DNA of 37,924 nt from Bacillota bacterium (GTDB taxonomy: Bacteria; Bacillota; Negativicutes; Sporomusales; Sporomusaceae). Where the stretch lies: the NCBI GenBank assembly GCA_023388195.1, contig JAEWGR010000132.1, positions 1 through 37,924 of the forward strand, read 5' to 3'. Both the position numbers and the translations under genes were made by a program. The notes beneath the pieces are model-generated. The model saw only the letters and a program-made list of their open reading frames with translations. It did no database searches and was not told where the DNA came from. This document shows, one piece after another, positions 24,986 to 33,305 of the stretch; position 1 is the first letter of the stretch, and each line of letters starts with the position of its first letter.

Positions 24986-25320
24986 TTACCATCACGATCG
25001 ACCGCGAAGCAGCAGAATATATCAGCAAACAGGCGTCTGCTATTGTTATCGTATTGAAGCTGGAGCCGGCCATCGGCGGCTGAGTCTGCACGGGCAAAAG
25101 CGTAACAGGTAGTTACGTACCGGCAGTGGTGGTCGGGGAACCGCCGGCAGCAGTGAAAAGCCAATACTGCCGCAGTGAAGCCGGGGCCATTAGTGTGTAT
25201 TATCCGGCAGCGCTTACGGTCAAGGCCGGTTTTTCGCAGATAAGGATAAAACTGAAAAAGCTTTTATTTGTAAAGTGGTTGGAATTAGAAGGGGCAAAAG
25301 CCATTGCTATCTATAGTTAG
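24982..25320 (+). CDS. HesB-like selenoprotein (in-frame UGA read as selenocysteine)
   Basis: 112 residues when the TGA at 25081-25083 is read through. It begins ITITIDREAAEYI; the redox site is GGUVCTG with Sec34 and Cys36; the end runs KKLLFVKWLELEGAKAI to a TAG stop. This layout fits the small HesB/IscA-like proteins known in anaerobes as a Sec- or Cys-containing family. A stem-loop follows the UGA with an AGGTA apical loop, as in bacterial SECIS elements. The start overlaps the upstream stop as ATGA. The frame stays open and protein-like for 78 codons beyond the UGA. Likely roles are Fe-S cluster transfer or thiol/selenol redox chemistry. Sec-decoding genes must lie elsewhere in the genome. 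Confidence 0.87.
25081..25126 (+). promoter_or_regulatory. Bacterial SECIS element for UGA at 25081
   Basis: Three bases after the UGA a lower stem forms (CTGC-a-CGG at 25086-25093 with CCGGCAG at 25120-25126). An internal loop leads to a perfect 6-bp upper stem (CGTAAC 25101-25106 with GTTACG 25112-25117) capped by AGGTA. The UGA-to-loop distance is 23 nt. The E. coli fdhF element has a similar AGGUCU loop, recognised by SelB. Confidence 0.82.
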
Positions 25321-25330
25321 GGGTGTTGAA

Positions 25331-26512
25331 ATGAAAGAAGTTGTTATTGCCAGTGCTGTCAGAACACCAATTGGTGCTTTTAATGGCTCATTGGCCTCCT
25401 ATTCTGCCGCCGATCTGGGGCGCATTGTCATCCAGGAAGCCGTTAAACGGGCCGGTATTCAGCCAACTTTGATTGATGAGGTTATTATGGGCAACGTCCT
25501 GCAGGGCGGGCAGGGGCAGAATCCGGCCCGTCAGGCAGCTGTCCAGGCCGGAATACCGGTGGAGGTTCCGGCCTATACCATCAATAAAGTATGCGGCTCA
25601 GGCATCAAGGCCGTCAATCTGGCTGCCCAGTCCATCCTTACCGGGGATGCGGAGATTGTGGTCGCCGGCGGGATGGAAAGTATGACCAACGCTGCCTATG
25701 TGCTTGACAGCAAAGCCCGCTGGGGTTATCGCATGGGCGATGCCAAAATTACCGATAGCATGGTGAAGGATGGACTATGGTGCGCCTTTAACGACTATCA
25801 TATGGGGGTTACTGCCGAGAATGTGGCCGCCCAGTGTGGCATTACCCGGGAGGCCCAGGACCAACTGGCGCTTGAATCACAGCAAAAGGCCATCAGGGCT
25901 ATTGAAACAGGCGCTTTTACCAAGGAGATTATTCCTGTTGTCATCAAAAATAAAAAAGGCGACAGTTTGTTTGCCACCGATGAATATCCTAAAGCAGGTA
26001 CTACCCTGGAAAAGCTGAAGGCCTTGAAACCGGCTTTCAAAAAAGACGGTACAGTCACCGCCGGCAATGCCTCCGGCATTAACGACGGGGCGGCAGCGCT
26101 TGTTGTTATGTCAGGGGCTAAAGCGCAGGAACTGGGCATCCGGCCGCTGGCCCGCATCCGTGCTTACGCCTCCGGCGGGGTTGACCCCCGGCTTATGGGG
26201 ATGGGGCCTGTACCGGCCACCCGCAAGGCGCTGGCCCGGGCCGGTTTGACAATTGCCGATATTGATCTGATCGAAGCCAACGAGGCGTTTGCCGCCCAGT
26301 TTCTGGCTGTCGGCCAGGAACTGGCCTTTGCGCAGGATAAGGTGAATATTCACGGCGGGGCGATTGCCCTTGGGCATCCCATTGGCGCCAGCGGCGCCCG
26401 GATTCTGGTTACGCTGCTCCATGCCCTGGAGCAAAAGGAAGCCCGTCTTGGTCTTGCTACCTTGTGCATCGGCGGCGGGCAGGGAATCGCCATTATTGTT
26501 GAGCGCGTTTAA
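25331..26512 (+). CDS. thlA: Acetyl-CoA acetyltransferase (thiolase)
   Basis: 393 residues, the usual thiolase length. The acyl-accepting Cys88 (NKVCGSG), the His in GHPIGASGAR and the second Cys in CIGGGQG are all present. It interconverts acetoacetyl-CoA and two acetyl-CoA, the last step of oxidising crotonyl-CoA or the first of making butyrate. AGGGGTG precedes ATG 25331, which begins KEVVIASAVRTP as in the family; a longer upstream frame overlaps the selenoprotein gene and is not needed. Confidence 0.96.
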   Translation: MKEVVIASAVRTPIGAFNGSLASYSAADLGRIVIQEAVKRAGIQPTLIDEVIMGNVLQGGQGQNPARQAAVQAGIPVEVPAYTINKVCGSGIKAVNLAAQSILTGDAEIVVAGGMESMTNAAYVLDSKARWGYRMGDAKITDSMVKDGLWCAFNDYHMGVTAENVAAQCGITREAQDQLALESQQKAIRAIETGAFTKEIIPVVIKNKKGDSLFATDEYPKAGTTLEKLKALKPAFKKDGTVTAGNASGINDGAAALVVMSGAKAQELGIRPLARIRAYASGGVDPRLMGMGPVPATRKALARAGLTIADIDLIEANEAFAAQFLAVGQELAFAQDKVNIHGGAIALGHPIGASGARILVTLLHALEQKEARLGLATLCIGGGQGIAIIVERV

Positions 26513-26548
26513 CAACTGGCAGGTGTGTCAGTTAATAGCGGAATCTGA

Positions 26549-26577
26549 TTGACAATACTACATTAAAAAGTGATTAA
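26549..26577 (+). promoter_or_regulatory. Possible internal promoter ahead of bcd
   Basis: TTGACA (26549-26554), a 17-bp spacer, then GATTAA. The -35 is perfect but the -10 poor. The 99-base gap before the acyl-CoA dehydrogenase gene is the longest in the operon, so a separate start here is possible. Confidence 0.35.
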
Positions 26578-26611
26578 ATTCACAATTGATAAGATGGGGA
26601 GGCGGGATATT

Positions 26612-27751
26612 ATGCAATTTCAGCTTACAGAAGACCAGTTAATGATGCAGAAACTGGTGCGCGATTTTGCTGAGAAAGAGGTTGCACCAGGGGCCGGGGA
26701 ACGGGATGAAAAAGAAGAATTCTCCCGGCCTATTGCCGACGCCATGGGCGAGATGGGCTTTAGCGGCATCTGTTTTCCCGAAGTCTATGGTGGCGCTGGC
26801 GCCGATGTGCTGAGTTATATTCTGGCGGTGGAGGAATTGTCACAGGCCGATGCCGGGGTGGGGATTACCCTGTCGGCAACAGTATCTTTATGTGCCTGGC
26901 CTATTTATGCCTACGGCACAGAGGAACAAAAGCAAAAATACCTTGTGCCCCTGGCGGAAGGGGAAAAACTCGGTGCTTTTGGCTTGACAGAGCCTAATGC
27001 CGGGACTGATGCCGCCGCTCAGCAAACGGTGGCAGTGAGCAGGGATGACGGCTATGTGCTTAATGGCAGCAAAATTTTTATTACCAATGCCGGTGAGGCG
27101 GAAATCTATGTTGTCTTTGCCATAACCGACAGAAGCAAAGGGGTTAAGGGGATTACAGCCTTTATTCTCGAAAAAGGCATGCCTGGTTTTACCTTTGGGA
27201 AGAAGGAGCATAAATTAGGCATACACTCTTCCATAACCAACGAACTTATCTTCCAGGATGTCAAGGTACCCAGGGAAAATGTACTGGGTAAGGAGGGCGA
27301 TGGTTTTAAAATTGCCATGAGCACCCTGGACGGTGGCCGGATCGGTGTAGCGGCACAGGCACTGGGTATTGCTCAGTCGGCCCTCGAACATGCGGTCAAA
27401 TATTCCAAAGAGCGGGTGCAGTTTGGCAAACCGATTGCTGCCAACCAGGCCATTGCCTTTATGCTGGCCGACATGGCGACAAAAGTGGAGGCTGCCCGGC
27501 TGCTGGTATACCGTGCCGCCTATTTGAAAGACCAGGGTCTGCCTTATTCGAAAGAAGCGGCGATGGCTAAAATGTTTGCCTCCGATGCGGCGATGGCGGT
27601 TGCTACCGACGCGGTACAAATTTTTGGCGGCTATGGCTACAGCCGTGAGTACCCGGTGGAACGGCTGATGCGCGATGCGAAGATTACCCAGATTTATGAA
27701 GGCACAAACCAGGTACAGCGTATGGTTATCGCCGCCAGCGTGCTGCGGTAA
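26612..27751 (+). CDS. bcd: Short-chain acyl-CoA (butyryl-CoA) dehydrogenase
   Basis: 379 residues with the standard acyl-CoA dehydrogenase order: helical N-terminal domain, beta domain with LTEPNAGTDAAAQQT and FITNAGEA (FAD-binding), and helical C-terminal domain. The catalytic base is E363 (QIYEGTNQVQR). GGGGAGG precedes ATG 26612. With EtfB and ferredoxin-EtfA immediately downstream, it should reduce crotonyl-CoA to butyryl-CoA, probably coupling the reaction to ferredoxin reduction as in Clostridium and Megasphaera. Confidence 0.95.
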   Translation: MQFQLTEDQLMMQKLVRDFAEKEVAPGAGERDEKEEFSRPIADAMGEMGFSGICFPEVYGGAGADVLSYILAVEELSQADAGVGITLSATVSLCAWPIYAYGTEEQKQKYLVPLAEGEKLGAFGLTEPNAGTDAAAQQTVAVSRDDGYVLNGSKIFITNAGEAEIYVVFAITDRSKGVKGITAFILEKGMPGFTFGKKEHKLGIHSSITNELIFQDVKVPRENVLGKEGDGFKIAMSTLDGGRIGVAAQALGIAQSALEHAVKYSKERVQFGKPIAANQAIAFMLADMATKVEAARLLVYRAAYLKDQGLPYSKEAAMAKMFASDAAMAVATDAVQIFGGYGYSREYPVERLMRDAKITQIYEGTNQVQRMVIAASVLR

Positions 27752-27797
27752 TGCCGGTGTCCAAGCTGAAGTGCCAGATGACAGGGGGAAAATACTG

Positions 27798-28583
27798 ATG
27801 GAAATCGTTGTTTGTGTCAAGCAGGTGCCTGACACGGCCGAAGTAAAAATTGATCCGGTAACAAATACCCTCATCCGTCAGGGTGTACCGAGTATTGTCA
27901 ATCCTTTTGACAAAAATGCCGTGGAGGCGGCTATCCAGCTTAAGGAAAAACACGGAGGCCGGGTTACTGTGATCTCGATGGGGCCGCCCCAGGCGCAGGA
28001 CGCGCTGAAGGAATGTATCGCTATGGGCGCCGATGAAGCCCTGCTGATTAGTGACCGGGCTTTTGGCGGTGCCGATACCCTGGCCACCAGCTATACGCTG
28101 GCGGCTGCCATCAAAAAGATCGGTATAGTAGATATGATTCTTTGCGGCAAACAGGCCATTGACGGCGATACTGCCCAGGTTGGCCCCGAGATGGCCGAAC
28201 ATCTGGACTGGGCGCAGGTTACCTGCGTTTCCCGGATTGAGCTTACCGGGCAGACCGTTCGTCTGGAGCGGGAGCATGAAGAAGGCTATGAGGTGGTTGA
28301 AACCAGCCTGCCGGTGCTGCTTACCGTAACCAAGTCCATTAATGAGCCGCGTTATCCCACGGTAAAGGGTACCATGAAAGCCAATCGCAAGCAGATTCCG
28401 GTCTGGACGGCAGCCGACCTGGAGGTTGAGCCGCAGCACCTGGGGCTCAAGGGTTCACCGACGCAGGTCAGACGGATCTTTACTCCCCCGCGGCGGGTCC
28501 AGGGGGAGATCATTCAGGCTGATTCCGCCCGGGAAGCAGCGGGTATGCTTGCTAATAAACTAGCAGAAGCCAAGCTTGTGTAA
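27798..28583 (+). CDS. etfB: Electron transfer flavoprotein beta subunit
   Basis: 261 residues. It starts EIVVCVKQVPDTAEVKID, the classical EtfB beginning, and has the nucleotide-binding stretch CGKQAIDGDTAQVGPE. AGGGGG precedes ATG 27798; the longer open frame upstream lies inside bcd and is a shadow. It pairs with the EtfA gene 15 bases downstream. In bifurcating complexes this subunit holds the FAD that receives electrons from NADH. Confidence 0.96.
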   Translation: MEIVVCVKQVPDTAEVKIDPVTNTLIRQGVPSIVNPFDKNAVEAAIQLKEKHGGRVTVISMGPPQAQDALKECIAMGADEALLISDRAFGGADTLATSYTLAAAIKKIGIVDMILCGKQAIDGDTAQVGPEMAEHLDWAQVTCVSRIELTGQTVRLEREHEEGYEVVETSLPVLLTVTKSINEPRYPTVKGTMKANRKQIPVWTAADLEVEPQHLGLKGSPTQVRRIFTPPRRVQGEIIQADSAREAAGMLANKLAEAKLV

Positions 28584-28598
28584 CGAAAGGGGAAAAAC

Positions 28599-29798
28599 AT
28601 GGCAGTACAAATTAATGTTGAGGAATGTATCGGCTGTGGGGCCTGTGTTGCTTTCTGTCCTTTCGGCGCCCTGGTTATGCAGGCTGACAAGGCCTTTATC
28701 ACTGAGGCCTGTACGGCCTGCGGCGCCTGTGTGGAGATCTGCCCGGCGAGTGCTATCTCCAGGGAACTGGAAGCCAAGACAGGGCAAATCGATGTAACTG
28801 ATTATAAAAATGTCTGGGTATTTATTGAACAGGCAGAGGGTCAGGCCAAAAATGTGGCTCATGAACTTTTGGGTGAGGGGCGCAAACTGGCTGATGCTAT
28901 GGGGCAGAAGCTGGCCGGTGTTTTGATCGGTGACAGCGTGCAGCCGCTGGCTCAGGAGGTATTTGCCAGCGGGGCGGACATTGTCTATGTAGTGGAAGGC
29001 CCGGAATTGAAGAACTATTCGACCGACGGCTATACTGCAGTGTTTACGGACTTGATTCAAACCTATAAACCGGCTGTTGTGCTTATCGGTGCCACCAATG
29101 ACGGCCGGGACCTGGGGCCAAGGGTCGCTTGCCGTGTTAGTACCGGGTTAACTGCCGATTGCACCAACCTGGGGATTGATGCCCAGACCGGGCTTGTTGC
29201 CTGGACCCGGCCTGCGTTTGGCGGCAATATTATGGCAACAATCCTCTGCCCTGATCACCGGCCGCAGATGGGAACCGTCCGTCCCAAAGTATTCAAACGT
29301 CCTCAGCAGGATTTTTCCCGCAGCGGGCAACTTGTACAGGTGGAAACCAAAGTAAAAGCACAGGACATCCGTACAAGACTCATTGAGGTGGTCCGGGTCT
29401 GTACGGTGGCCTGCAATCTGGAAGAGGCTGAGATCATCGTTTCCGGCGGACGTGGCATGGGTAAGCCGGAGAACTTTACCCTGATTGAAGAACTTGCTAC
29501 CGTTTTGGGCGGCGCTGTAGGCGCGTCACGGGCTGTAGTTGATGCCGGCTGGAAGCCGCAGCCCCATCAGGTGGGCCAGACCGGTAAAACAGTTGGTCCT
29601 AAGATTTATTTCGCCTGTGGTATTTCGGGAGCGATCCAGCACATGGCCGGCATGTCCTCTTCCGATATCGTAATTGCTATCAACAAAGACGCTGAGGCCC
29701 CGATATTCAAGGCGGCCGATTATGGGATTGTCGGTGATGTCCTGGAGGTGCTGCCGGCGCTGATTGAGGAATTTAAAAAAATTAAGCAGGCCTGTTAA
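28599..29798 (+). CDS. etfA: Electron transfer flavoprotein alpha subunit with N-terminal 2[4Fe-4S] ferredoxin domain
   Basis: 399 residues, longer than a usual EtfA (about 320-340) by one ferredoxin module. Cys 10, 13, 16, 20 and 38, 41, 44, 48 form two complete CxxCxxCxxxC sets. The EtfA part follows, with FAD-binding stretches including SGGRGMG, VDAGW and ACGISGAIQHMAGM. The same architecture is known from caffeyl-CoA reductase (CarE) of Acetobacterium, which bifurcates electrons. The added clusters probably relay electrons to or from a soluble ferredoxin. AAAGGGGAAA precedes the ATG. Confidence 0.96.
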   Translation: MAVQINVEECIGCGACVAFCPFGALVMQADKAFITEACTACGACVEICPASAISRELEAKTGQIDVTDYKNVWVFIEQAEGQAKNVAHELLGEGRKLADAMGQKLAGVLIGDSVQPLAQEVFASGADIVYVVEGPELKNYSTDGYTAVFTDLIQTYKPAVVLIGATNDGRDLGPRVACRVSTGLTADCTNLGIDAQTGLVAWTRPAFGGNIMATILCPDHRPQMGTVRPKVFKRPQQDFSRSGQLVQVETKVKAQDIRTRLIEVVRVCTVACNLEEAEIIVSGGRGMGKPENFTLIEELATVLGGAVGASRAVVDAGWKPQPHQVGQTGKTVGPKIYFACGISGAIQHMAGMSSSDIVIAINKDAEAPIFKAADYGIVGDVLEVLPALIEEFKKIKQAC

Positions 29799-29824
29799 GT
29801 TGGCCTGCAGGGTGGGGGATGATT

Positions 29825-30679
29825 ATGGAGTTTAACAAGGTGCTAATCATTGGCGCAGGCCAAATGGGCAGCGGGATTGCCCAGGTTATGGCCCAGGGCG
29901 GTTTAACTGTTATCCTGCGTGACATTAAAGCCGAATATGTGCAGAAAGGTTTAGCCGGGATTGAACGGAATTTGAGCAGGGCCGTAGAGAAAGGCAAACT
30001 GGCTGCCGGCGATAAAGAGCGCATTATGAGCCGTATCACCGGTACGGTTGAACTGGATGCCAACGCCTGCGATGTGGATCTGGTCGTGGAAGCGGCTGTT
30101 GAAAATGCCGATATAAAACGCAGCATTTTTCAGACGCTGGATCAACAATGCCCGGCACATACTATCCTCGCAACCAACACCTCGTCTTTGCCAATCACCT
30201 CAATTGGGGCATTCACCCGGCGCCCGGACAAAGTAATCGGTATGCATTTTTTTAATCCGGCGCCGGTTATGAAACTGGTGGAGATTATTAGCGGCCTGGC
30301 TACCGGTGCCGATACCCTGGCGGCGGTAGCCGCGCTGGCAGAGAAACTGGGGAAATCGCCTGTTGCGGTGGCCGATTCCCCTGGCTTTGTCGGTAACCGT
30401 ATTATGATGCTGATGATTAATGAAGCCGTCTTTACGCTGATGGAAGGGGTGGCGAGCGCCGCGGACATTGATCAGGTGGCTAAGCTTGGTTTTAATCACC
30501 CGCTGGGACCGCTGGCTTTGTCTGATCTCATTGGCAACGATACGGTGCTCTATATTCTCGAAGTGCTTCACGACGGGTATGGAGATCCTAAATACCGGCC
30601 GTGCCCGCTGTTAAAGAAGATGGTACAGGCCGGTTATCTGGGCCGCAAATCAGGCAAGGGGTTCTACGATTACCAGTAA
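29825..30679 (+). CDS. hbd: 3-hydroxybutyryl-CoA dehydrogenase
   Basis: 284 residues, the normal length. The Rossmann motif IIGAGQMGSGIAQ is at the N-terminus; the catalytic His lies in GMHFFNPAPVMKLVEI; the C-terminal dimerisation domain contains GFVGNRIMMLMINEA and GPLALSDLIGND. It oxidises 3-hydroxybutyryl-CoA to acetoacetyl-CoA with NAD(P). The GGGGG at 29814-29818 fits ATG 29825 better than ATG 29819, which abuts it. Confidence 0.95.
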   Translation: MEFNKVLIIGAGQMGSGIAQVMAQGGLTVILRDIKAEYVQKGLAGIERNLSRAVEKGKLAAGDKERIMSRITGTVELDANACDVDLVVEAAVENADIKRSIFQTLDQQCPAHTILATNTSSLPITSIGAFTRRPDKVIGMHFFNPAPVMKLVEIISGLATGADTLAAVAALAEKLGKSPVAVADSPGFVGNRIMMLMINEAVFTLMEGVASAADIDQVAKLGFNHPLGPLALSDLIGNDTVLYILEVLHDGYGDPKYRPCPLLKKMVQAGYLGRKSGKGFYDYQ

Positions 30680-30702
30680 ACAAATTGACAAGGAGGGATA
30701 AC

Positions 30703-31488
30703 ATGTCACAATATGCTAACCTTCTGTTTGAAACCGACGGCGGGATCGGGATCATTACATTACACCGCCCGCAGGCGTTAAATGCCCTTAATTATGCCTT
30801 GCTGCAGGAGTTAGACAGCCTACTGGACCGGATTGCGGGGGATGATACAGTCAAAACAGTGATTATTACCGGCGCTGGTGAAAAAGCCTTTGTTGCCGGC
30901 GCCGATATCACGGAAATGCTGCCCTTATCAGCGATAGAAGGGCGTAATTGGGCCAAATTCGGTCAAAGAGTTTTTAATAAACTGGAGAATCTGCCTCAGC
31001 CGGTGATTGCTGCTATCAATGGTTTTGCCTTGGGTGGTGGCTGTGAACTGGCTATGGCCTGCGACCTGCGCATTGCCGCTGATAAAGCCAGGTTCGGCCA
31101 GCCGGAGGTGACTTTAGGTATAGTGCCCGGTTTTGCCGGCACGCAGCGGTTACCCCGTCTGGTTGGTAAAGGACGCGCCAAGGAACTGATTTTCACCGGC
31201 GATATAATTGATGCCAATGAGGCCTACCGCATCGGCCTTGTAAATAAAGTGACAGCAAGTAATGAACTCATGGCCAGTGCCAGGGCATTAGCCGGAAAGA
31301 TAATGTCCCGGGCCAGGATTGCCGTACAATTAAGTAAAGCCGCGGTCAACGAGGGAATGGATATGGACATCAAGTCAGGCATTGCGTATGAGGCTGAGGT
31401 CTTTGGTCTGTGTTTTGCCACCAAGGATCAAAAAGAAGGTATGACGGCTTTTGTTGAAAAACGCAATGCCCGCTTTACTTCTCAATAA
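30703..31488 (+). CDS. crt: Enoyl-CoA hydratase (crotonase)
   Basis: 261 residues. Catalytic glutamates E115 (GGGCELAMACDLR) and E135 (FGQPEVTLGIVPG) are both present, as is the oxyanion-hole region VAGADITEM. It hydrates crotonyl-CoA, the AbfD product, to 3-hydroxybutyryl-CoA, so the operon holds every step from 4-hydroxybutyrate to acetyl-CoA. AAGGAGGG precedes ATG 30703. It is the last gene before a terminator. Confidence 0.96.
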   Translation: MSQYANLLFETDGGIGIITLHRPQALNALNYALLQELDSLLDRIAGDDTVKTVIITGAGEKAFVAGADITEMLPLSAIEGRNWAKFGQRVFNKLENLPQPVIAAINGFALGGGCELAMACDLRIAADKARFGQPEVTLGIVPGFAGTQRLPRLVGKGRAKELIFTGDIIDANEAYRIGLVNKVTASNELMASARALAGKIMSRARIAVQLSKAAVNEGMDMDIKSGIAYEAEVFGLCFATKDQKEGMTAFVEKRNARFTSQ

Positions 31489-31534
31489 GGGAAATGGCAA
31501 GCTCACCGCCGGCACAATGAAATAGAAACAGAGC

Positions 31535-31576
31535 AGCAAGACCTACAAGCCGATAAGGCTGGTAGGTCTTGCTTTG
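31535..31576 (+). terminator. Terminator of the 4-hydroxybutyrate operon
   Basis: A long stem (agcaagacctac at 31535-31546 with its complement at 31562-31573) encloses an inner AGCC/GGCT stem and is followed by TTTGTATTT. Confidence 0.85.
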
Positions 31577-31611
31577 TATTTGCACTATGCTTGTAGTAAC
31601 CCTATATAACC

Positions 31612-31649
31612 CCAAGGGACTGCCTCATGATCATGCGGCAGTCCCTTGG
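31612..31649. repeat. Perfect inverted repeat between convergent genes
   Basis: ccaagggactgcc (31612-31624) and its complement (31637-31649), with a 12-nt loop that itself contains TGATCA. There is no T run on either side, so it is not a standard terminator. It lies 25 bases beyond the stop of the minus-strand dehydrogenase gene and may protect or end that mRNA. Confidence 0.7.
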
Positions 31650-31673
31650 ACGTTGGGGATAATTCCCGTCATT

Positions 31674-33305
31674 TTATTTCTCTGTCATGTACGGATAGCT
31701 TACAACTGTACGCGGGACCAGTGTTTCCTTAATTGCCCGTTGATTCATCCAGCGGTACAGGTTAATTGCGCTCCCGGCTTTGTCATTTGTGCCTGAGCCG
31801 CGGCTGCCGCCGAAGGGCTGCTGGCCAACCACCGCACCGGTAGGTTTATCGTTAATATAGAAATTGCCGGCGGCGTGGTCAAGAGCTTTGGCCAGCTTGA
31901 TAATGGCGGCTCTGTCCTGGGCAAAAACGGCACCGGTCAAGGCATAGCTGGTAGCGGTATCGCACGATTTTATGGTCTCTTCCAACTGATCGTTAGCGTA
32001 TACATAAATGGTAATTACCGGGCCAAAGATCTCTTCCACCATAGTTTTAAAGGTCGGTGTTTTGGCCAGGATCACAGTGGGCTCAACAAAATAGCCCACA
32101 CTGTCGTCGCAGCCGCCGCCAATAATGATTTCCGCATCTTCGGACTGCCGGGCATAATCGATATACCCTTTGATGTTATCAAAGGATTTCTTATCAATAA
32201 CCGCATTCATAAGATTGGTAAAGTCACAGACATCGCCCTGTTTTACTTTGCCGATTTCCTCTTCCAGGCGTATTTTGACCTGGCCCCAAAGGCTTTCCGG
32301 GATGTAGGCGCGGGATGCGGCCGAGCATTTTTGTCCCTGGTATTCAAAGGCTCCCAGGACAATAGCGCAGGTCAGTGCGTCCACATCAGCCGATTCATGG
32401 GCAAAGATAAAGTCTTTACCGCCTGTTTCGCCAACAAGCCGCGGATACGTGACATAATTATTGATATTTTGTCCGACCTGACTCCAGATCTCATTGAATA
32501 CGGCAGTAGAGCCGGTGAAATGGAACCCGGCCATACGGGGATGAGGAACTACTACCCTGCCGAAATCGGTTCCCCGGCAAGGTACAAAGTTGATAACCCC
32601 GGCCGGCAGGCCGGCTTCGATGAGGATTTGCATAAAATAATAGTTAGAGAGGACTGCGGTTGAGGATGGTTTCCATAAAACGGTATTACCGCACATCGCC
32701 GGGGCTGTGCAAAGATTGCCGCCGATGGAGGTGAAGTTAAAAGGGGTAATGGCAGCAACAAAACCATCCAGTGCGCGGTACTCTACCCGGTTCCAGACGC
32801 CGTCGGTGCTAAGGGGCTGCTGTTTATAGATCTCCTGGACGAAATGCGCATTAAAGCGGAGGAAATCGGCCATTTCGCAGATGACGTCAATCTCCGACTG
32901 GAACGGGTTCTTGCTTTGTCCCAACATACAAGCGGCAGACAATTTTGCTCTATATTTTCCTGTTAATAAATCTGCTGCTTTTAAGAAGATAGTAGCCCGG
33001 TGTTCCCAGGACATATGCTCCCATTCTTCCCGTGCTGCTTCGGCGGCATTGATGGCCATAAGCAGTTCCTGTTCACCGGCTATATAATACTGGCCCAGAA
33101 CTTTTTTATGATCATGAGGGCAGATCATGTCGGCTTTGTTGGCTGTACGGACCTCTTTGCCGGCAATAATAAGCGGTACTTCAACCGGGGTGGCTAATTG
33201 CCGCTCAAGCTCGGCCTTTAAAGCAACGTTTTCCGGTGATCCCGGCAGGTACCCCTTAATAGGTTCATTTACCGGAGGTTTGACTTGGAAGTAGGCATTG
33301 TTCAT
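31674..33305 (-). CDS. pruA: L-glutamate gamma-semialdehyde (1-pyrroline-5-carboxylate) dehydrogenase, PruA-like
   Basis: 543 residues of the aldehyde dehydrogenase superfamily. The catalytic Cys lies in YQGQKCSAASRA and the Glu in LVGETGGKDF; the nucleotide loop is FTGSTAVFNE. Length and N-terminal sequence (QVKPPVNEPIKGYLPGSPE) fit the longer P5C dehydrogenase type. It would oxidise glutamate semialdehyde to glutamate with NAD in proline or arginine breakdown. AAGGAGG before ATG 33305 decides the start; the open frame upstream is not translated. No proline dehydrogenase is nearby. Confidence 0.9.
   Translation of the reverse strand: MNNAYFQVKPPVNEPIKGYLPGSPENVALKAELERQLATPVEVPLIIAGKEVRTANKADMICPHDHKKVLGQYYIAGEQELLMAINAAEAAREEWEHMSWEHRATIFLKAADLLTGKYRAKLSAACMLGQSKNPFQSEIDVICEMADFLRFNAHFVQEIYKQQPLSTDGVWNRVEYRALDGFVAAITPFNFTSIGGNLCTAPAMCGNTVLWKPSSTAVLSNYYFMQILIEAGLPAGVINFVPCRGTDFGRVVVPHPRMAGFHFTGSTAVFNEIWSQVGQNINNYVTYPRLVGETGGKDFIFAHESADVDALTCAIVLGAFEYQGQKCSAASRAYIPESLWGQVKIRLEEEIGKVKQGDVCDFTNLMNAVIDKKSFDNIKGYIDYARQSEDAEIIIGGGCDDSVGYFVEPTVILAKTPTFKTMVEEIFGPVITIYVYANDQLEETIKSCDTATSYALTGAVFAQDRAAIIKLAKALDHAAGNFYINDKPTGAVVGQQPFGGSRGSGTNDKAGSAINLYRWMNQRAIKETLVPRTVVSYPYMTEK

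Noticed and set aside
25081..25083. TGA taken as a nonsense mutation making a pseudogene.
   Set aside because: A SECIS-like stem with AGGTA loop at the right distance, an intact frame to TAG and a matching known Sec family make selenocysteine decoding more likely than decay.
31875..32663. 262-codon plus-strand frame opposite the PruA-like gene.
   Set aside because: It is the complement of a conserved aldehyde dehydrogenase and shows no domain.
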